Positions 1-9,034 of a stretch of DNA of 32,049 nt are shown piece by piece (the stretch's first letter is position 1; each line of letters starts with the position of its first letter). The notes beneath the pieces were generated by a model. It did no database searches. It saw only the letters and a program-made list of their open reading frames with translations, and had not been told where the DNA came from. The translations under genes and the position numbers were made by a program. The stretch is from Pseudomonadota bacterium (GTDB taxonomy: Bacteria; Myxococcota_A; UBA796; SXON01): NCBI GenBank assembly GCA_005778355.1, contig SXON01000149.1, positions 1 through 32,049 of the forward strand. The letters are read 5' to 3'.

Positions 1-120
1 GCTCGCAGCGCCGACGTCGTGATCGAGGCCGTGCCCGAGAAGCTCGAGCTCAAGCGCTCGATCTTTGCCAAGCTCGACGCGGCCTGCCGCCCGGATGCGC
101 TGCTCGCGACGAACACGTCC
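1..120 (+). pseudogene. 3-hydroxyacyl-CoA dehydrogenase fragment (partial at both ends)
   Basis: Frame 1 encodes part of the NAD-binding domain of the FadB/HBD family. The visible run contains [23 protein letters not shown] and LLATNTS, the strand-helix-strand region that follows the Rossmann dinucleotide motif. The family oxidises 3-hydroxyacyl-CoA to 3-ketoacyl-CoA in beta-oxidation. The fragment enters from the left edge and stops matching after the NTS triplet at 118-120, where another serine is normally expected. From 121 the same frame is only the antisense of transketolase. It is therefore a broken piece; whether the break is biological or an assembly chimera cannot be decided here. 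Confidence 0.75.
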
Positions 121-660
121 CCAAATCAAGATGAGACGCCCGAGGCCGAGGTGCCCGGCCAGCGAGGCGGCCTCCGTGGCGATGCCTTCCATGAGGTCGC
201 CATCGCCGCACATCGCCCAGGTGAAGTGGTTGACGAGGCCTTCGCCGAAACGCGCGCGGAGGTGCGCCTCGGACAAGGCCATGCCCACCGCCATCGCGAT
301 GCCCTGCCCGAGCGGACCGGTGGTGCACTCGATGCCCGGCGCCTCGCCGAACTCCGGGTGACCGGCCGTCTTGGAGCCCCACTGCCGGAAGTTCCGCAGG
401 TCGTCGATGGTGAGCGACTGCCCGGTCAGGTGGAGCATGGAGTATAGGAGCATCGAGCCGTGACCCCCCGAGAGCACGACGCGATCGCGGTCGGGCCAGC
501 TCGGATCGACCGGGTCGTAGCTGATGAAGCGGCTCCACAGCACCGTCGCGACATCAGCCATGCCGAGCGGCATGCCGGGGTGCCCCGAGTTGGCGGCCTG
601 GACCGCGTCCATGGCGAGGCCGCGAATGGTGTTGGCGGCGATCGTCGCGTTGTCCGACAT
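121..660 (-). CDS. tkt: Transketolase, N-terminal 180 residues, broken at 121
   Basis: The minus frame from the ATG at 660 gives a clear transketolase N-terminus. It has an [12 protein letters not shown] stretch at residues 25-36, a [13 protein letters not shown] stretch at 65-73, a TTGPLGQG block at 113-120 and the start of the thiamine-diphosphate motif, GDGDLMEG, at 152-159. Transketolase transfers two-carbon units in the non-oxidative pentose phosphate pathway. The match ends at W180 (121-123); the Asp-Asp-Asn that should complete the diphosphate/metal site follows the break. About 480 residues of a normal ~660 are missing. The frame stays open to position 1, but residues past 180 are antisense of the dehydrogenase fragment. 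The start lies 74 bp from the divergent patatin gene. Confidence 0.85.
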
Positions 661-734
661 GCGATACCCGGGGAGGGCCCGGCGACTAACTCGCCGCCTC
701 TGGACCGGGCGAGGTGCCGCGGTAGGATCGCGCG

Positions 735-3041
735 ATGCCCACCAAGCCCAAGCCTGCTGCCACCGCGCTCCGTCGCAACCGCTCGGCGGCACCGCCGAGG
801 CTCCGAACCCGTGGGGCCTGGGCCCAGCTGCGCGGCCTGGACAGCCAGCAGCGGGCCCGGCTGCTCGACCTCTCCTCGCCCCGGAGCTTCGCGGCCGGCG
901 ACGCGCTCATCAATCCCCAGGACACGCCGGACGCGGGGAGTCTCTTCTGGGTGGAGCAAGGCGAGGTGGCGGTGTGCGACCTGCTGCGCAGCGGCTTCCT
1001 CGGCATGCCCGTGTACCTCCCCGAGGGCGCGGTGATCGGCGAGGCCGTGCTCGCGCCCGAGGTGGCCCCGCGGGTTGAGGTGCGCGCTGCCACCGCAGTC
1101 ACCGTGCGCGAGCTCAGTCCCGGCAAGATCGCCGCGGCCCAGGCCGAGATCCCCGAGCTCGCCCAGGCCTGTCGCGAGCTGGCCCGGCTGCGTCGACACC
1201 GCGTTGAGATGGTGCGTTCACTGCGTCACCTGCCGCTGCTCGCGCAGGGAAGCATCTCCGCGCTCCTGCCACTGGCCACCCACACCCAGCTCCGGACGCT
1301 GTCGTCAGGACAGAAAGTGTTCGATGAGGGCACGCCCACCGACGGAATCTACTTTGTCGCCAAGGGACGGATCGAGCTGACCGAAGGCAAGGAGCGCAGG
1401 CGCGTCGCGGCCCGCGGTCCCGGCCAGTTCTTCGGCACCCTCGGCCTCGGCGGCGGCGGCGAAGAAACCTACGGGGCCCATGCCGCCACCCCTACCGAGG
1501 TGCTCAAGATACCCACCGATGCGCTCATGCAACGATTGGCGGTCTCCGCGGGTTTTCGCCGCGCGGCAGGCGGCATGGGGATCAAGACCGCCGCCGGCGA
1601 GACCTTGCTCGCGACCGAGTACACCCAGGTGGTGGCTTTCCGCTCCCACCGCGAGGTCAACGAGCGAAACGCGCTCTTGCTCCTCGGGAAGTACCTCGCC
1701 AAGAACTACCACGACGACGTGGTGGTGGTGGAGATCGACGCCGCCGCGCCGCCAGACCCGGCCGTTCGCGCCCCCGACGACGCCGGCACCTTCCAGCACC
1801 TGAAGCTCCCGTTGACGCCCGACGACAAGGGCCTCGCTCTCTTGAAGCGGCTGATGGAGCGGCTCCACGGCTACGAGTACTGCCTGCTCGTCTTGCCGCG
1901 GACCGAGCCCGCCTGGCTCGACGCCCTCCAGCCAGCCATCTCGCGCGTCCTCTACCTGACCCCGGACACGCTCGGCACCACGCCCCAGGAGCTGCGCGAC
2001 TGCCGTGTCACCTGGTGCGCCGACCTTAGGCGCGACGGTCGGGAGACCGGCCCGGCCGACCGCCCCGGCGTCGTCCGCCTCGACCTCGACTTCTGCGACC
2101 AGGTGCCCGCGCGTTGCGAGCTGGACGACCTGTCGGAGGCGCAGCGAGACACGATCGGCCGGTGGGCGCGCGCCACGTCCGAGCGACGCATCGGCATCGG
2201 CCTCGGTGGCGGCGGGGCCTGGGGCTACGCGCACGTGCCTCTCCTACGACGCATTCACGCGGCGAAGATCCCCGTCGATCTCGTGGCTGGTGCCAGCTTC
2301 GGTGCGCTTGCAGGCGCCTTCTGGTGCGCCGAGGGCCTCGCTGGCCTCGACAAGCTGGTGGCGCTGGGGCCCAGGGTCACGCGCACGGCGGGGTTGAGCA
2401 TGCTCTCCAGCAGCGCGATGGCCAACTTCGTGAACCAGTCGCTCAACTACGTGCAGATGGCCACCCTCGCCACCCCCTTCTTCGCGGTGGCCACCGACGT
2501 GAGTCGCTGCCGCCAGGCCATCATCTCCACAGGCAGCATCGGCGAGGCGGTGCGCGCCTCCAGCGCCTTCCCCGGCATCACCACGCCGGTGCTCGGCGAG
2601 AACTACCGCCACGTCGACGGCGGCATCATCCAGAACGTGCCCATCGACGCCCTCATCGTGCAGCGCGCCGACATCGTCGTGGCCAGCAACATCGTGGCCC
2701 GCCCCGAGCCCGAGTCCCCGGAGAGCCGCACGCATCGACTGGCCCGCCTCGCGACGCGTCCCCTCCCCGCCGTGGTGAGGCAGTTCCTGCGCGAGTTCAA
2801 CCCCATCGGCCGCCTCCGCGACCTCGACCGTTCCTCGATGATCATGATGCACACCGCAGGCGACACCGGATCCTGGTCGGCCGACCTGCACTTCGAGAGC
2901 GTGCCCTCCAAGTTTGGCATGGGCGACTTCGGCGATGGCGCGGCGATCGCCGAGGAGAACGAGGCCGTCGCCGAGCAGTTTGTCGCCGAACTGCAACACC
3001 GGTGGGACGAGCTCGTGCGAGGACGCGGCCACCAGCGGTGA
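735..3041 (+). CDS. Cyclic-nucleotide-binding-domain patatin-like phospholipase (NTE-like)
   Basis: A 768-residue protein probably acting as a serine lipase or lysophospholipase. Two cyclic-nucleotide-binding-like domains occupy about residues 30-150 and 165-285; the IGEAVL (101-106) and FFGTLGL (232-238) stretches resemble the phosphate-binding-cassette entry. A linker follows, then a patatin domain at about 485-660. The patatin part has a glycine-rich oxyanion loop (GLGGGGAWG, 489-497), nucleophile Ser521 in GASFG and catalytic Asp628 in DGG. The order matches bacterial relatives of neuropathy target esterase, but there are two CNB domains and no obvious membrane anchor. Neither CNB shows a clear full ligand cassette, so they may bind no nucleotide. 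The ATG at 735 follows a weak TAGGA. It diverges from tkt. Confidence 0.88.
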   Translation: MPTKPKPAATALRRNRSAAPPRLRTRGAWAQLRGLDSQQRARLLDLSSPRSFAAGDALINPQDTPDAGSLFWVEQGEVAVCDLLRSGFLGMPVYLPEGAVIGEAVLAPEVAPRVEVRAATAVTVRELSPGKIAAAQAEIPELAQACRELARLRRHRVEMVRSLRHLPLLAQGSISALLPLATHTQLRTLSSGQKVFDEGTPTDGIYFVAKGRIELTEGKERRRVAARGPGQFFGTLGLGGGGEETYGAHAATPTEVLKIPTDALMQRLAVSAGFRRAAGGMGIKTAAGETLLATEYTQVVAFRSHREVNERNALLLLGKYLAKNYHDDVVVVEIDAAAPPDPAVRAPDDAGTFQHLKLPLTPDDKGLALLKRLMERLHGYEYCLLVLPRTEPAWLDALQPAISRVLYLTPDTLGTTPQELRDCRVTWCADLRRDGRETGPADRPGVVRLDLDFCDQVPARCELDDLSEAQRDTIGRWARATSERRIGIGLGGGGAWGYAHVPLLRRIHAAKIPVDLVAGASFGALAGAFWCAEGLAGLDKLVALGPRVTRTAGLSMLSSSAMANFVNQSLNYVQMATLATPFFAVATDVSRCRQAIISTGSIGEAVRASSAFPGITTPVLGENYRHVDGGIIQNVPIDALIVQRADIVVASNIVARPEPESPESRTHRLARLATRPLPAVVRQFLREFNPIGRLRDLDRSSMIMMHTAGDTGSWSADLHFESVPSKFGMGDFGDGAAIAEENEAVAEQFVAELQHRWDELVRGRGHQR

Positions 3042-3054
3042 TCGGTGTCTAGCT

Positions 3055-3087
3055 TCCGGGGCGGCGTGTTAGCCGCGCGCCCCCGGA
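3055..3087 (+). promoter_or_regulatory. GC-rich stem-loop between the patatin gene and proS
   Basis: TCCGGGG (3055-3061) can pair with CCCCGGA (3081-3087), with an inner CGGC/GCCG stem (3062-3065 with 3072-3075) around a six-base loop and a five-base bulge. It lies in the 53-bp gap just before the proS ATG at 3095. There is no T-run, so it may be a weak terminator of the upstream gene or a leader structure of proS. The pairing was read by eye and not folded. Confidence 0.3.
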
Positions 3088-3094
3088 GCACACC

Positions 3095-4567
3095 ATGGCC
3101 GACACCGGCATCACCCCGCGCGAGCGCGATTATTCCCAGTGGTACCTCGACGTGATCGCCCAGGGCGACCTCGCGGACTACTCCCCGGTGAAGGGCTGCA
3201 TGGTCATCCGCCCGCACGGCTACGCGGTGTGGGACACGATGCGCAACGAGCTCGACGCGCGCTTCCGTGCCACTGGGCACGTCAACGCCTACTTCCCACT
3301 TTTCATCCCGGTTTCTTTCCTCTCGAAGGAAGCGGAGCACGTGGAGGGCTTCGCCAAGGAGTGCGCGGTGGTCACCCACCATCGCCTGCGCGCGTCGGCC
3401 CAGGGTGGCGTGGAGCCGGATCCGACCTCGAAGCTCGAGGAACCGCTGGTCGTGCGCCCGACCTCGGAGACGATCATCTGGCACATGTACGGCAAGTGGA
3501 TCCAGTCGCACCGCGACCTGCCGATCCTCATCAACCAGTGGGCCAACGTGGTGCGCTGGGAGATGAAGACTCGGCTTTTCCTGCGCACGACCGAGTTCTT
3601 GTGGCAGGAGGGCCACACGGCGCACGCGACGGCCGAGGAGGCCGTGGCCGAGACGAAGCAGATGCTCGACGTGTACGCCGACTTCGCAGAGAAGGTGCTC
3701 GCCGTGCCGGTGGTGCGCGGCGTCAAGAGCGCATCGGAGCGCTTCGCCGGCGCGGTCGACACCTACTGCATCGAGGCGATGATGCAGAACGGCTGGGCGC
3801 TCCAGGCGGGCACCTCGCACTTCCTCGGCCAGAACTTCGCCAAGGCCTTCGACGTCAGCTTCCAGACAGAGGCCGGCAGCCGCGACTTCGTGTGGGCCAC
3901 CTCCTGGGGCGTGTCCACGCGCCTCGTGGGCGCGGTGATCATGTCGCACAGCGACGACACGGGCCTGGTCTTGCCGCCGTCCCTCGCGCCGATCCAGGTG
4001 GTGGTCACGCCGATCTGGCGTGGCGAGGCCGAGAAGGCCACCGTGCTCGCCTTCGCCGAGCGCGTCGACAAGCTCCTCTGCGGGCAAGTGCGCGTGAAGC
4101 TCGACGCCCGCGACAGCATGAAGCCGGGCGCCAAGTACTTCGAGTGGGAGCGCAAGGGTGTGCCGCTGCGGCTGGAGATCGGCCCGCGCGACGTGGCCCA
4201 GAACAGCGTCTTCGCCGCGCCGAGGACCGGCGGCGGCAAGTTCGCCATCCCGGTCGACGAGCAGCTCCTGGCCGTGGTGAAGGCCAAGCTCGACGAGATC
4301 CAGGCCCTGCTCTACAACCGCGCCGCCGAGCGACTCGCCGCACGCACCGTTAGCGTTTCGTCTTACGACGAGCTGAAGGCGCGCCTGGAGGAGGGCCTTT
4401 TCTTCCGCGTGAACTGGTGCGACGACGCCGCCAACGAGGCGCGCATCAAGGAGGAGACGAAGGCCACCATCCGTTGCTACCCGCTCGACGGGCAGTCGCC
4501 GGACGGCCCGTGCTTCTACTCGGGACGCCCGGCCACCCACGTGGCGATCTTCGCCAGGGCCTACTGA
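3095..4567 (+). CDS. proS: Prolyl-tRNA synthetase, type 3 (archaeal/eukaryotic-like)
   Basis: This class II aminoacyl-tRNA synthetase charges tRNA-Pro with proline in the cytoplasm. The 490 residues fit the short type-3 architecture without the bacterial editing insertion. Visible landmarks are VRPTSE (120-125), the motif 2 region beginning RWEMKTRLF (154-162) and continuing through TEFLWQEGHTAH, and the C-terminal zinc-like domain ending in Ala-Tyr. In Thermus ProRS, as I recall, four Cys ligands bind zinc. Here the aligned positions are Cys442, Asn447, Cys473 and Ser476, so two ligands are missing. The ATG at 3095 gives the expected N-terminus. ubiB follows 25 bp after the stop, suggesting co-transcription. 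Confidence 0.95.
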   Translation: MADTGITPRERDYSQWYLDVIAQGDLADYSPVKGCMVIRPHGYAVWDTMRNELDARFRATGHVNAYFPLFIPVSFLSKEAEHVEGFAKECAVVTHHRLRASAQGGVEPDPTSKLEEPLVVRPTSETIIWHMYGKWIQSHRDLPILINQWANVVRWEMKTRLFLRTTEFLWQEGHTAHATAEEAVAETKQMLDVYADFAEKVLAVPVVRGVKSASERFAGAVDTYCIEAMMQNGWALQAGTSHFLGQNFAKAFDVSFQTEAGSRDFVWATSWGVSTRLVGAVIMSHSDDTGLVLPPSLAPIQVVVTPIWRGEAEKATVLAFAERVDKLLCGQVRVKLDARDSMKPGAKYFEWERKGVPLRLEIGPRDVAQNSVFAAPRTGGGKFAIPVDEQLLAVVKAKLDEIQALLYNRAAERLAARTVSVSSYDELKARLEEGLFFRVNWCDDAANEARIKEETKATIRCYPLDGQSPDGPCFYSGRPATHVAIFARAY

Positions 4568-4592
4568 AGCTGCGCGTTACGGCATCCCCGCC

Positions 4593-6293
4593 ATGAGCGC
4601 CCACATCTCCGTTCGCGACCTGCCCCGCGTGCGCGACGTGGCGCTCACGTTGGCCTCCCACGGCTTCGGCGAGCTCGCGCGCATCCTCGGCATCGACACG
4701 GCCACCTCGGCGAGCGACAAGCCCTTCGCGATGCGGGTACGGCTCGCGCTGGCCGACCTCGGCACCACCTACATCAAGTTGGGGCAGGTCTTGTCGGTGC
4801 GACCCGACATCCTGCCCAAGGCCCTGCTCGACGAGCTGGCCACCCTGCAAGACAACGCCCCCACCGTCGCCTTCGACCAGGTGAAGGCCACGCTCGAAAC
4901 GGAGCTCGGGCGCCCCCTGGAGCAGGTCTTCAAGAGTTTCGACCGCGTCCCGCTGGCAAGCGCCAGCATCGCGCAGGTCCACGGCGCCACGCTGGCCGAC
5001 GGCACCGAGGTGGCGGTGAAGGTGCAGCGTCCCGGCATCGAGGCCACGCTCCACTCCGACTTGCACATCCTCTACACGCTGGCGCGCCTCATCGAGGGAC
5101 AGGTGCAGGTGCCCGGGATCTACACGCCCGTGGAGATCGTCCAGGAGTTCGAGCAGGCGATCGCGACGGAGCTCGACTTCCTCCAGGAGGCGCGCGCCGC
5201 GGTGCGCTTCCGCGCCAACCACGAGGGCATCACCGGCGTCACGATCCCGCTCATCCATCGCGAATTCTGCACGCGTCGGGTCCTGGTGATGGAACGCATC
5301 CACGGTCGCAAGCTCAACGACGTGGAATCGGGCAGCGCCGAGGGCCGCGAGGCGATGCGCAAGTTCATCGAGAGCTGGTACTTCCAGCTCTTCGAGCACG
5401 GCTTCTTCCACGGCGACCCCCACCCCGGCAACATCATGGTGATGGGCACCGGGCACATCTGCTTCCTGGACTTCGGCCTCACCGGCACCCTCACCGGCGA
5501 GATGCAAGACGTGATGACGAACATCTTCGCCGGCCTCGTCTTTCGTGACGCGGAGATGGTGGCGATGGCGGTGTACCGGGCGGGGGCCACCGCGGAACGT
5601 GTGGATTTGAAAGCCTTCCGCGGCGAGATCGAGCGTCTCATGGCGAAATACCACGGGTCGTCGCTGAGCGACCTGAGCACCCGAGGCTCGCTCACCGAGT
5701 TCATCGAGGTGGCCACGAAGTACCGGATCCAGCTTCCCCGCGAGTTTGCAGTGGTGGCGCGCGCCGGATCCATCGTCGATGGCATCGCCAAGCGGCTCTT
5801 GCCGAACGACGACATCGTCGAGGAAGTGCGCCCCTGGGCCCAGCGGCTGGTGCAGCGGCGATTCGGCCCTGAGCGCGTCAGCGCCGATGCGATCCGGGTG
5901 TTCCAGCAGGCCCAGGCCGCCTTCCGCGACCTGCCCACCCAGGCCAACCAGCTCCTGCTCGACCTGGAGCGCGGGCGGGTGTCGGTCACCGCGCGCGACC
6001 CCGACTCGGAGGCCCTGCGCCTCGAGATCCGCCACGCGGCAGTGCGAATCTCGCTCGCTCTTTGCGCCCTCGCGCTCTCCGTCAGCGGCACGATGATGGT
6101 CGCCACCTGGGCCCCCGAGCCCTTTGGCGTGCCGATTTGGCCCTTCTTGGGATTCCTCACAAACCTCGTTGCGTTGGGCATGTTTTTCGGCCTGGTGATG
6201 CACTGGCTCTTCGCCGCCCGCATCCACCCCCGCGAGTGGTGGCGGCGGCTCGGCGCGGTTTTCCGCTTCTTCTTCGGCGGCCGCAGCAGCTAG
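4593..6293 (+). CDS. ubiB: ABC1/AarF/UbiB family atypical kinase-like membrane protein
   Basis: A 566-residue member of the UbiB/ADCK atypical kinase family, which supports ubiquinone or other isoprenoid-lipid biosynthesis as an ATPase-like factor. Diagnostic motifs are KxGQ (K62-Q65), the Ala-rich loop written ASAS (122-125), the VAVK lysine K143, ExD (E193, D195), HGDPHPGN (273-280) and the DFG Asp293. Two hydrophobic C-terminal segments, about residues 490-510 and 518-545, should anchor it in the inner membrane. No ubiquinone or menaquinone genes are nearby, so the pathway cannot be fixed from context. It starts 25 bp after proS. Confidence 0.9.
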   Translation: MSAHISVRDLPRVRDVALTLASHGFGELARILGIDTATSASDKPFAMRVRLALADLGTTYIKLGQVLSVRPDILPKALLDELATLQDNAPTVAFDQVKATLETELGRPLEQVFKSFDRVPLASASIAQVHGATLADGTEVAVKVQRPGIEATLHSDLHILYTLARLIEGQVQVPGIYTPVEIVQEFEQAIATELDFLQEARAAVRFRANHEGITGVTIPLIHREFCTRRVLVMERIHGRKLNDVESGSAEGREAMRKFIESWYFQLFEHGFFHGDPHPGNIMVMGTGHICFLDFGLTGTLTGEMQDVMTNIFAGLVFRDAEMVAMAVYRAGATAERVDLKAFRGEIERLMAKYHGSSLSDLSTRGSLTEFIEVATKYRIQLPREFAVVARAGSIVDGIAKRLLPNDDIVEEVRPWAQRLVQRRFGPERVSADAIRVFQQAQAAFRDLPTQANQLLLDLERGRVSVTARDPDSEALRLEIRHAAVRISLALCALALSVSGTMMVATWAPEPFGVPIWPFLGFLTNLVALGMFFGLVMHWLFAARIHPREWWRRLGAVFRFFFGGRSS

Positions 6294-6356
6294 CCGCATT
6301 GTACGCACCCCCCCAGCCGTGGTAGCGTCAAGAGGCAGAGCAATGGGAGTCATTGC

Positions 6357-8081
6357 GTGAGCGGATCGCAGCAGCAGCTTCGACAGGGCGATGTCGTCGC
6401 GAAGAAATACGAGATCGACGCAGTCGTCGGGCAGGGCCCCATCGGCACTACCTACACGGCCCGCGCGCTTGCCAACGGCAAGAAGGTCGCCATCAAGGTG
6501 ATCCACGGCGCCAGCATTGGCATGGCCGCCGCCCAGAGCGTGGTGAGCCGCATCCAGGCCGCCCGTGCCGACGCGCTCGTGCCCGTGGCGGAGTTCGGCG
6601 AGCATCACGGCCAGCTCTACGTCGTGTCCGAGTTGTTCGAGGGCGACACGCTCCGCCGCCTCATGGACAGCTACGCCGGTGAGCGAAAATCTTTCACGCT
6701 CCAGGAGGCGTGCCAGATCGTGGTGCGGGTGCTCGAAGCGGTGGAGGCCGCGCACGCCGCCGGTCTCGTGCACCGTCACGTGAAGCCCTCCAACGTGTTG
6801 GTGCAGAGCCGCGCCGTGGGCCCGGGCGTGGGGAAGACAGTGCGCACCATCAAGCTGAACTCACTCGGATTCTCCGAGCTGATCCAGCCGGGCACCCTCG
6901 AGGAGAAGCTCGCCGACGGCAACGACCGCAAGTACATGGCCCCGGAGCTCTCGAGCCCCACCACAGGCGGCACGATCCAGAGCGATCTCTACTCGGTCGG
7001 CGTCATCTTCTACGAGCTGCTCTGCGGGCAAACCCCGATGGGCACCTACCTGTCGCCCACGCAGATCCGCGACGAGTTGCCGAAGCACGTCGACGACATC
7101 GTCGACATCGCGCTCGGGGGGCAGGCGGAAGACCGCTACCCGTCGGCACGCGACATGATGAACGACATCCAGCGCGCCTTCACCGACGACGACAAGCCCG
7201 TGTCGAAGATGAGCACGCGCACGATCGCGATGGTGGTGGGTGGGAGCGTGCTCGCGCTGCTCGCCGTGGGCGGTTTCCTCGCGATGAACGACCCTTCGGA
7301 GAAGGCCGCGCGCGCCGACCAGGCCCAGCGCGCTCGCATCATCAAGGACAACCCGATCGACGCTGCCCTGCAGAAGTCGAAGGCCGAGGGCCACACCAAC
7401 ATGGTGTACATCCCCGAGGGCACCTTCATCCGGGGGCGCTTACGCTCGGAGGCGCCGACGCTCGTCCAGGCCACCGAGCCGGAGGCGACCGAGGAGAAGG
7501 TACCGGGCTTCTACATCGACATGTTCGAGTGGCCCAACGAGCTCGGCGGCAACCCGCCGATCCGGGTGAAGCACGCCGATGCCGAGGCGCTGTGTACGAG
7601 CCGAGGCAAGCGTCTCTGCAGCGCGGTGGAGTGGGAGCGGGCCTGCAAAGGGCCCGAGATGAACCTTTATGGCTACGGCAACACGTACAACGCGGAGACC
7701 TGCGGCGCGAAGCCGGGCGGCGACATGAACAACGACGGCGCACTCGACCGCGCCTCGGGCTCCATGGCCGACTGCAAGTCGGGTTGGGGTGTGTACGACA
7801 TGTCGGGCGGCGCCTACGAGTGGACCGGCACTCCCGGCCGCAACCCCAAGTTCCGGCTGCTCAAGGGCGGCAAGCTCAACCAGGCGCCCGAGTCGGCGAC
7901 ACGGTGCGCCTTCGGGCTCGAGCAGAACACCACGTTGGCCGACGCCTCCATCTCCTTCCGGTGCTGCATGGACGACGGCGCGCCGGTGCCTGCGCCGCCC
8001 GGCGGCGAACCAGCCGCTCCGGCCACGCCGACCGAAGGCGCACCCCCGGCGGCCCCGGCCGACGGTTCAGTGCCGCAGTAG
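6357..8081 (+). CDS. Membrane pseudokinase fused to a SUMF1/formylglycine-enzyme-like domain
   Basis: A 574-residue fusion from a GTG start at 6357. Residues 10-275 have a Ser/Thr-kinase fold with a glycine loop (GQGPIG, 25-30), VAIK lysine K47, an APE-like APEL (195-198) and the SDLYSVG helix. The catalytic HRD is HRH (139-141) and the DFG position reads SLG (169-171), so catalytic Asp and metal-binding Asp are both absent. One membrane helix (about 289-310) leads to a SUMF1-type domain (about 345-538) containing CTSRGKRLCSAVEWERAC and a terminal FRCC stretch. A Pro/Ala-rich tail ends the protein. SUMF1 domains are C-type-lectin-like folds, often non-catalytic in such fusions; the formylglycine-enzyme cysteine pair is not evident. 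It probably senses or scaffolds across the membrane. It overlaps the convergent radical SAM gene by 15 bp. Confidence 0.88.
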   Translation: MSGSQQQLRQGDVVAKKYEIDAVVGQGPIGTTYTARALANGKKVAIKVIHGASIGMAAAQSVVSRIQAARADALVPVAEFGEHHGQLYVVSELFEGDTLRRLMDSYAGERKSFTLQEACQIVVRVLEAVEAAHAAGLVHRHVKPSNVLVQSRAVGPGVGKTVRTIKLNSLGFSELIQPGTLEEKLADGNDRKYMAPELSSPTTGGTIQSDLYSVGVIFYELLCGQTPMGTYLSPTQIRDELPKHVDDIVDIALGGQAEDRYPSARDMMNDIQRAFTDDDKPVSKMSTRTIAMVVGGSVLALLAVGGFLAMNDPSEKAARADQAQRARIIKDNPIDAALQKSKAEGHTNMVYIPEGTFIRGRLRSEAPTLVQATEPEATEEKVPGFYIDMFEWPNELGGNPPIRVKHADAEALCTSRGKRLCSAVEWERACKGPEMNLYGYGNTYNAETCGAKPGGDMNNDGALDRASGSMADCKSGWGVYDMSGGAYEWTGTPGRNPKFRLLKGGKLNQAPESATRCAFGLEQNTTLADASISFRCCMDDGAPVPAPPGGEPAAPATPTEGAPPAAPADGSVPQ

Positions 8082-9029
8082 CAGGCCCGTCGTGGGCGGG
8101 GTGTCCGCTCGCGGCACGAGATCGTCCCACCCGTGCGCTTGCGGGTACTCCCGCCACGGGCCCTCGCAGTGCGTGTTCCAGGTGCACGCCACGCAGGGCG
8201 GGCCCTTGGCCTTGCCCTCGCCCACGCGCGCCCGGGTGTAGTCGGGCACCACGCGGCCCACGTCCTCGATGCGGGTGGCGGGGATGTACCGCTCGGCCAC
8301 CTGCGCTTCGTAGCCGCGCATCAGGCACGGCGGCACGGCCTCGGCCATCACGCGAATACCCCCCTTGATCCCAGGTTGTAGGCCAGCACGCACCCACGGC
8401 GCCGCCTCGGCGAGGCGTGGCACCACCCGGTGGAAGTCCAACAGCGCCGTCCCGAGCGGGTGCACCATCGCGAGCTGATACTGCTGCACGTCGAGGGCCA
8501 CGAGAAGGGCGCCGAGACCCGGGAGATCCTCGAGATTCTGTCGCGTGACGACTGAGTTGGTGATCACCGCCTGCCCCCTAGAGCGGAGGTTCCGAATCCC
8601 CTTGAGCACCTGCTTGAAGCTGCCCGGTGCTCGGGTCTGCGACTCGTGGATGTGGGCGGTGCTCCCGTGTAGCGCCGGCGAGAACTCAGTGGCGCCCGCC
8701 TCGACGATCGCATCGCAAAAGCCGGGGTCGGAGAAACGGCGGCCGTTGGACTGCACCTGGACGCGGTAGCGGAGCGACGCGGCGTGACGCACGAGCACTA
8801 GAATGTCGGGACGCAGCGTGCACTCGCCGCCGGTGAGGACCACCTCGTCGTGACCAGCCCGGCTCGCGTCGAGGAGCGCGAGGATCTCGGCGGTGTCGCG
8901 GTCGGGTTGGCGCGCGCGACGATCACCCTGGACACAGAAGGTACAGCGGTTGTTGCACGAGAAGCCGGTCTTCAGGTCGAGTCGCACAGGGTAGCGTATG
9001 AGCGCCCGGCCCGGGTGACCGTCGGCCAT
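8067..9029 (-). CDS. Radical SAM protein with C-terminal Cys-rich (SPASM-like) region
   Basis: A 320-residue radical SAM enzyme. The cluster motif C-x3-C-x2-C is C25, C29, C32 (CNNRCTFC), followed by the GGE motif at 67-69. A C-terminal cysteine set (C235, C279, C282, C288) in a PPCVACTWNTHC context suggests an auxiliary Fe-S cluster of SPASM or twitch type. The substrate is not recognisable; no peptide precursor or quinone gene is adjacent. I chose the ATG at 9029, five bases after the GMC oxidase stop, over an upstream start at 9110 that would lie inside that gene. It is the last gene of the FadR-linked operon. Confidence 0.85.
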   Translation of the reverse strand: MADGHPGRALIRYPVRLDLKTGFSCNNRCTFCVQGDRRARQPDRDTAEILALLDASRAGHDEVVLTGGECTLRPDILVLVRHAASLRYRVQVQSNGRRFSDPGFCDAIVEAGATEFSPALHGSTAHIHESQTRAPGSFKQVLKGIRNLRSRGQAVITNSVVTRQNLEDLPGLGALLVALDVQQYQLAMVHPLGTALLDFHRVVPRLAEAAPWVRAGLQPGIKGGIRVMAEAVPPCLMRGYEAQVAERYIPATRIEDVGRVVPDYTRARVGEGKAKGPPCVACTWNTHCEGPWREYPQAHGWDDLVPRADTPPTTGLLLRH

Positions 9030-9034
9030 TCGAC

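Noticed and set aside
2603..4540. Long open frame antisense to the patatin gene and proS (minus strand, 645 codons)
   Set aside because: It follows from GC-rich third positions. The translation is low-complexity His/Arg/Gly/Val with no motif, while the plus strand has unmistakable proS and patatin.
4446..6779. Open frame of 777 codons on the minus strand across ubiB and the pseudokinase
   Set aside because: It is antisense to genes with complete family motifs and has no recognisable domain.
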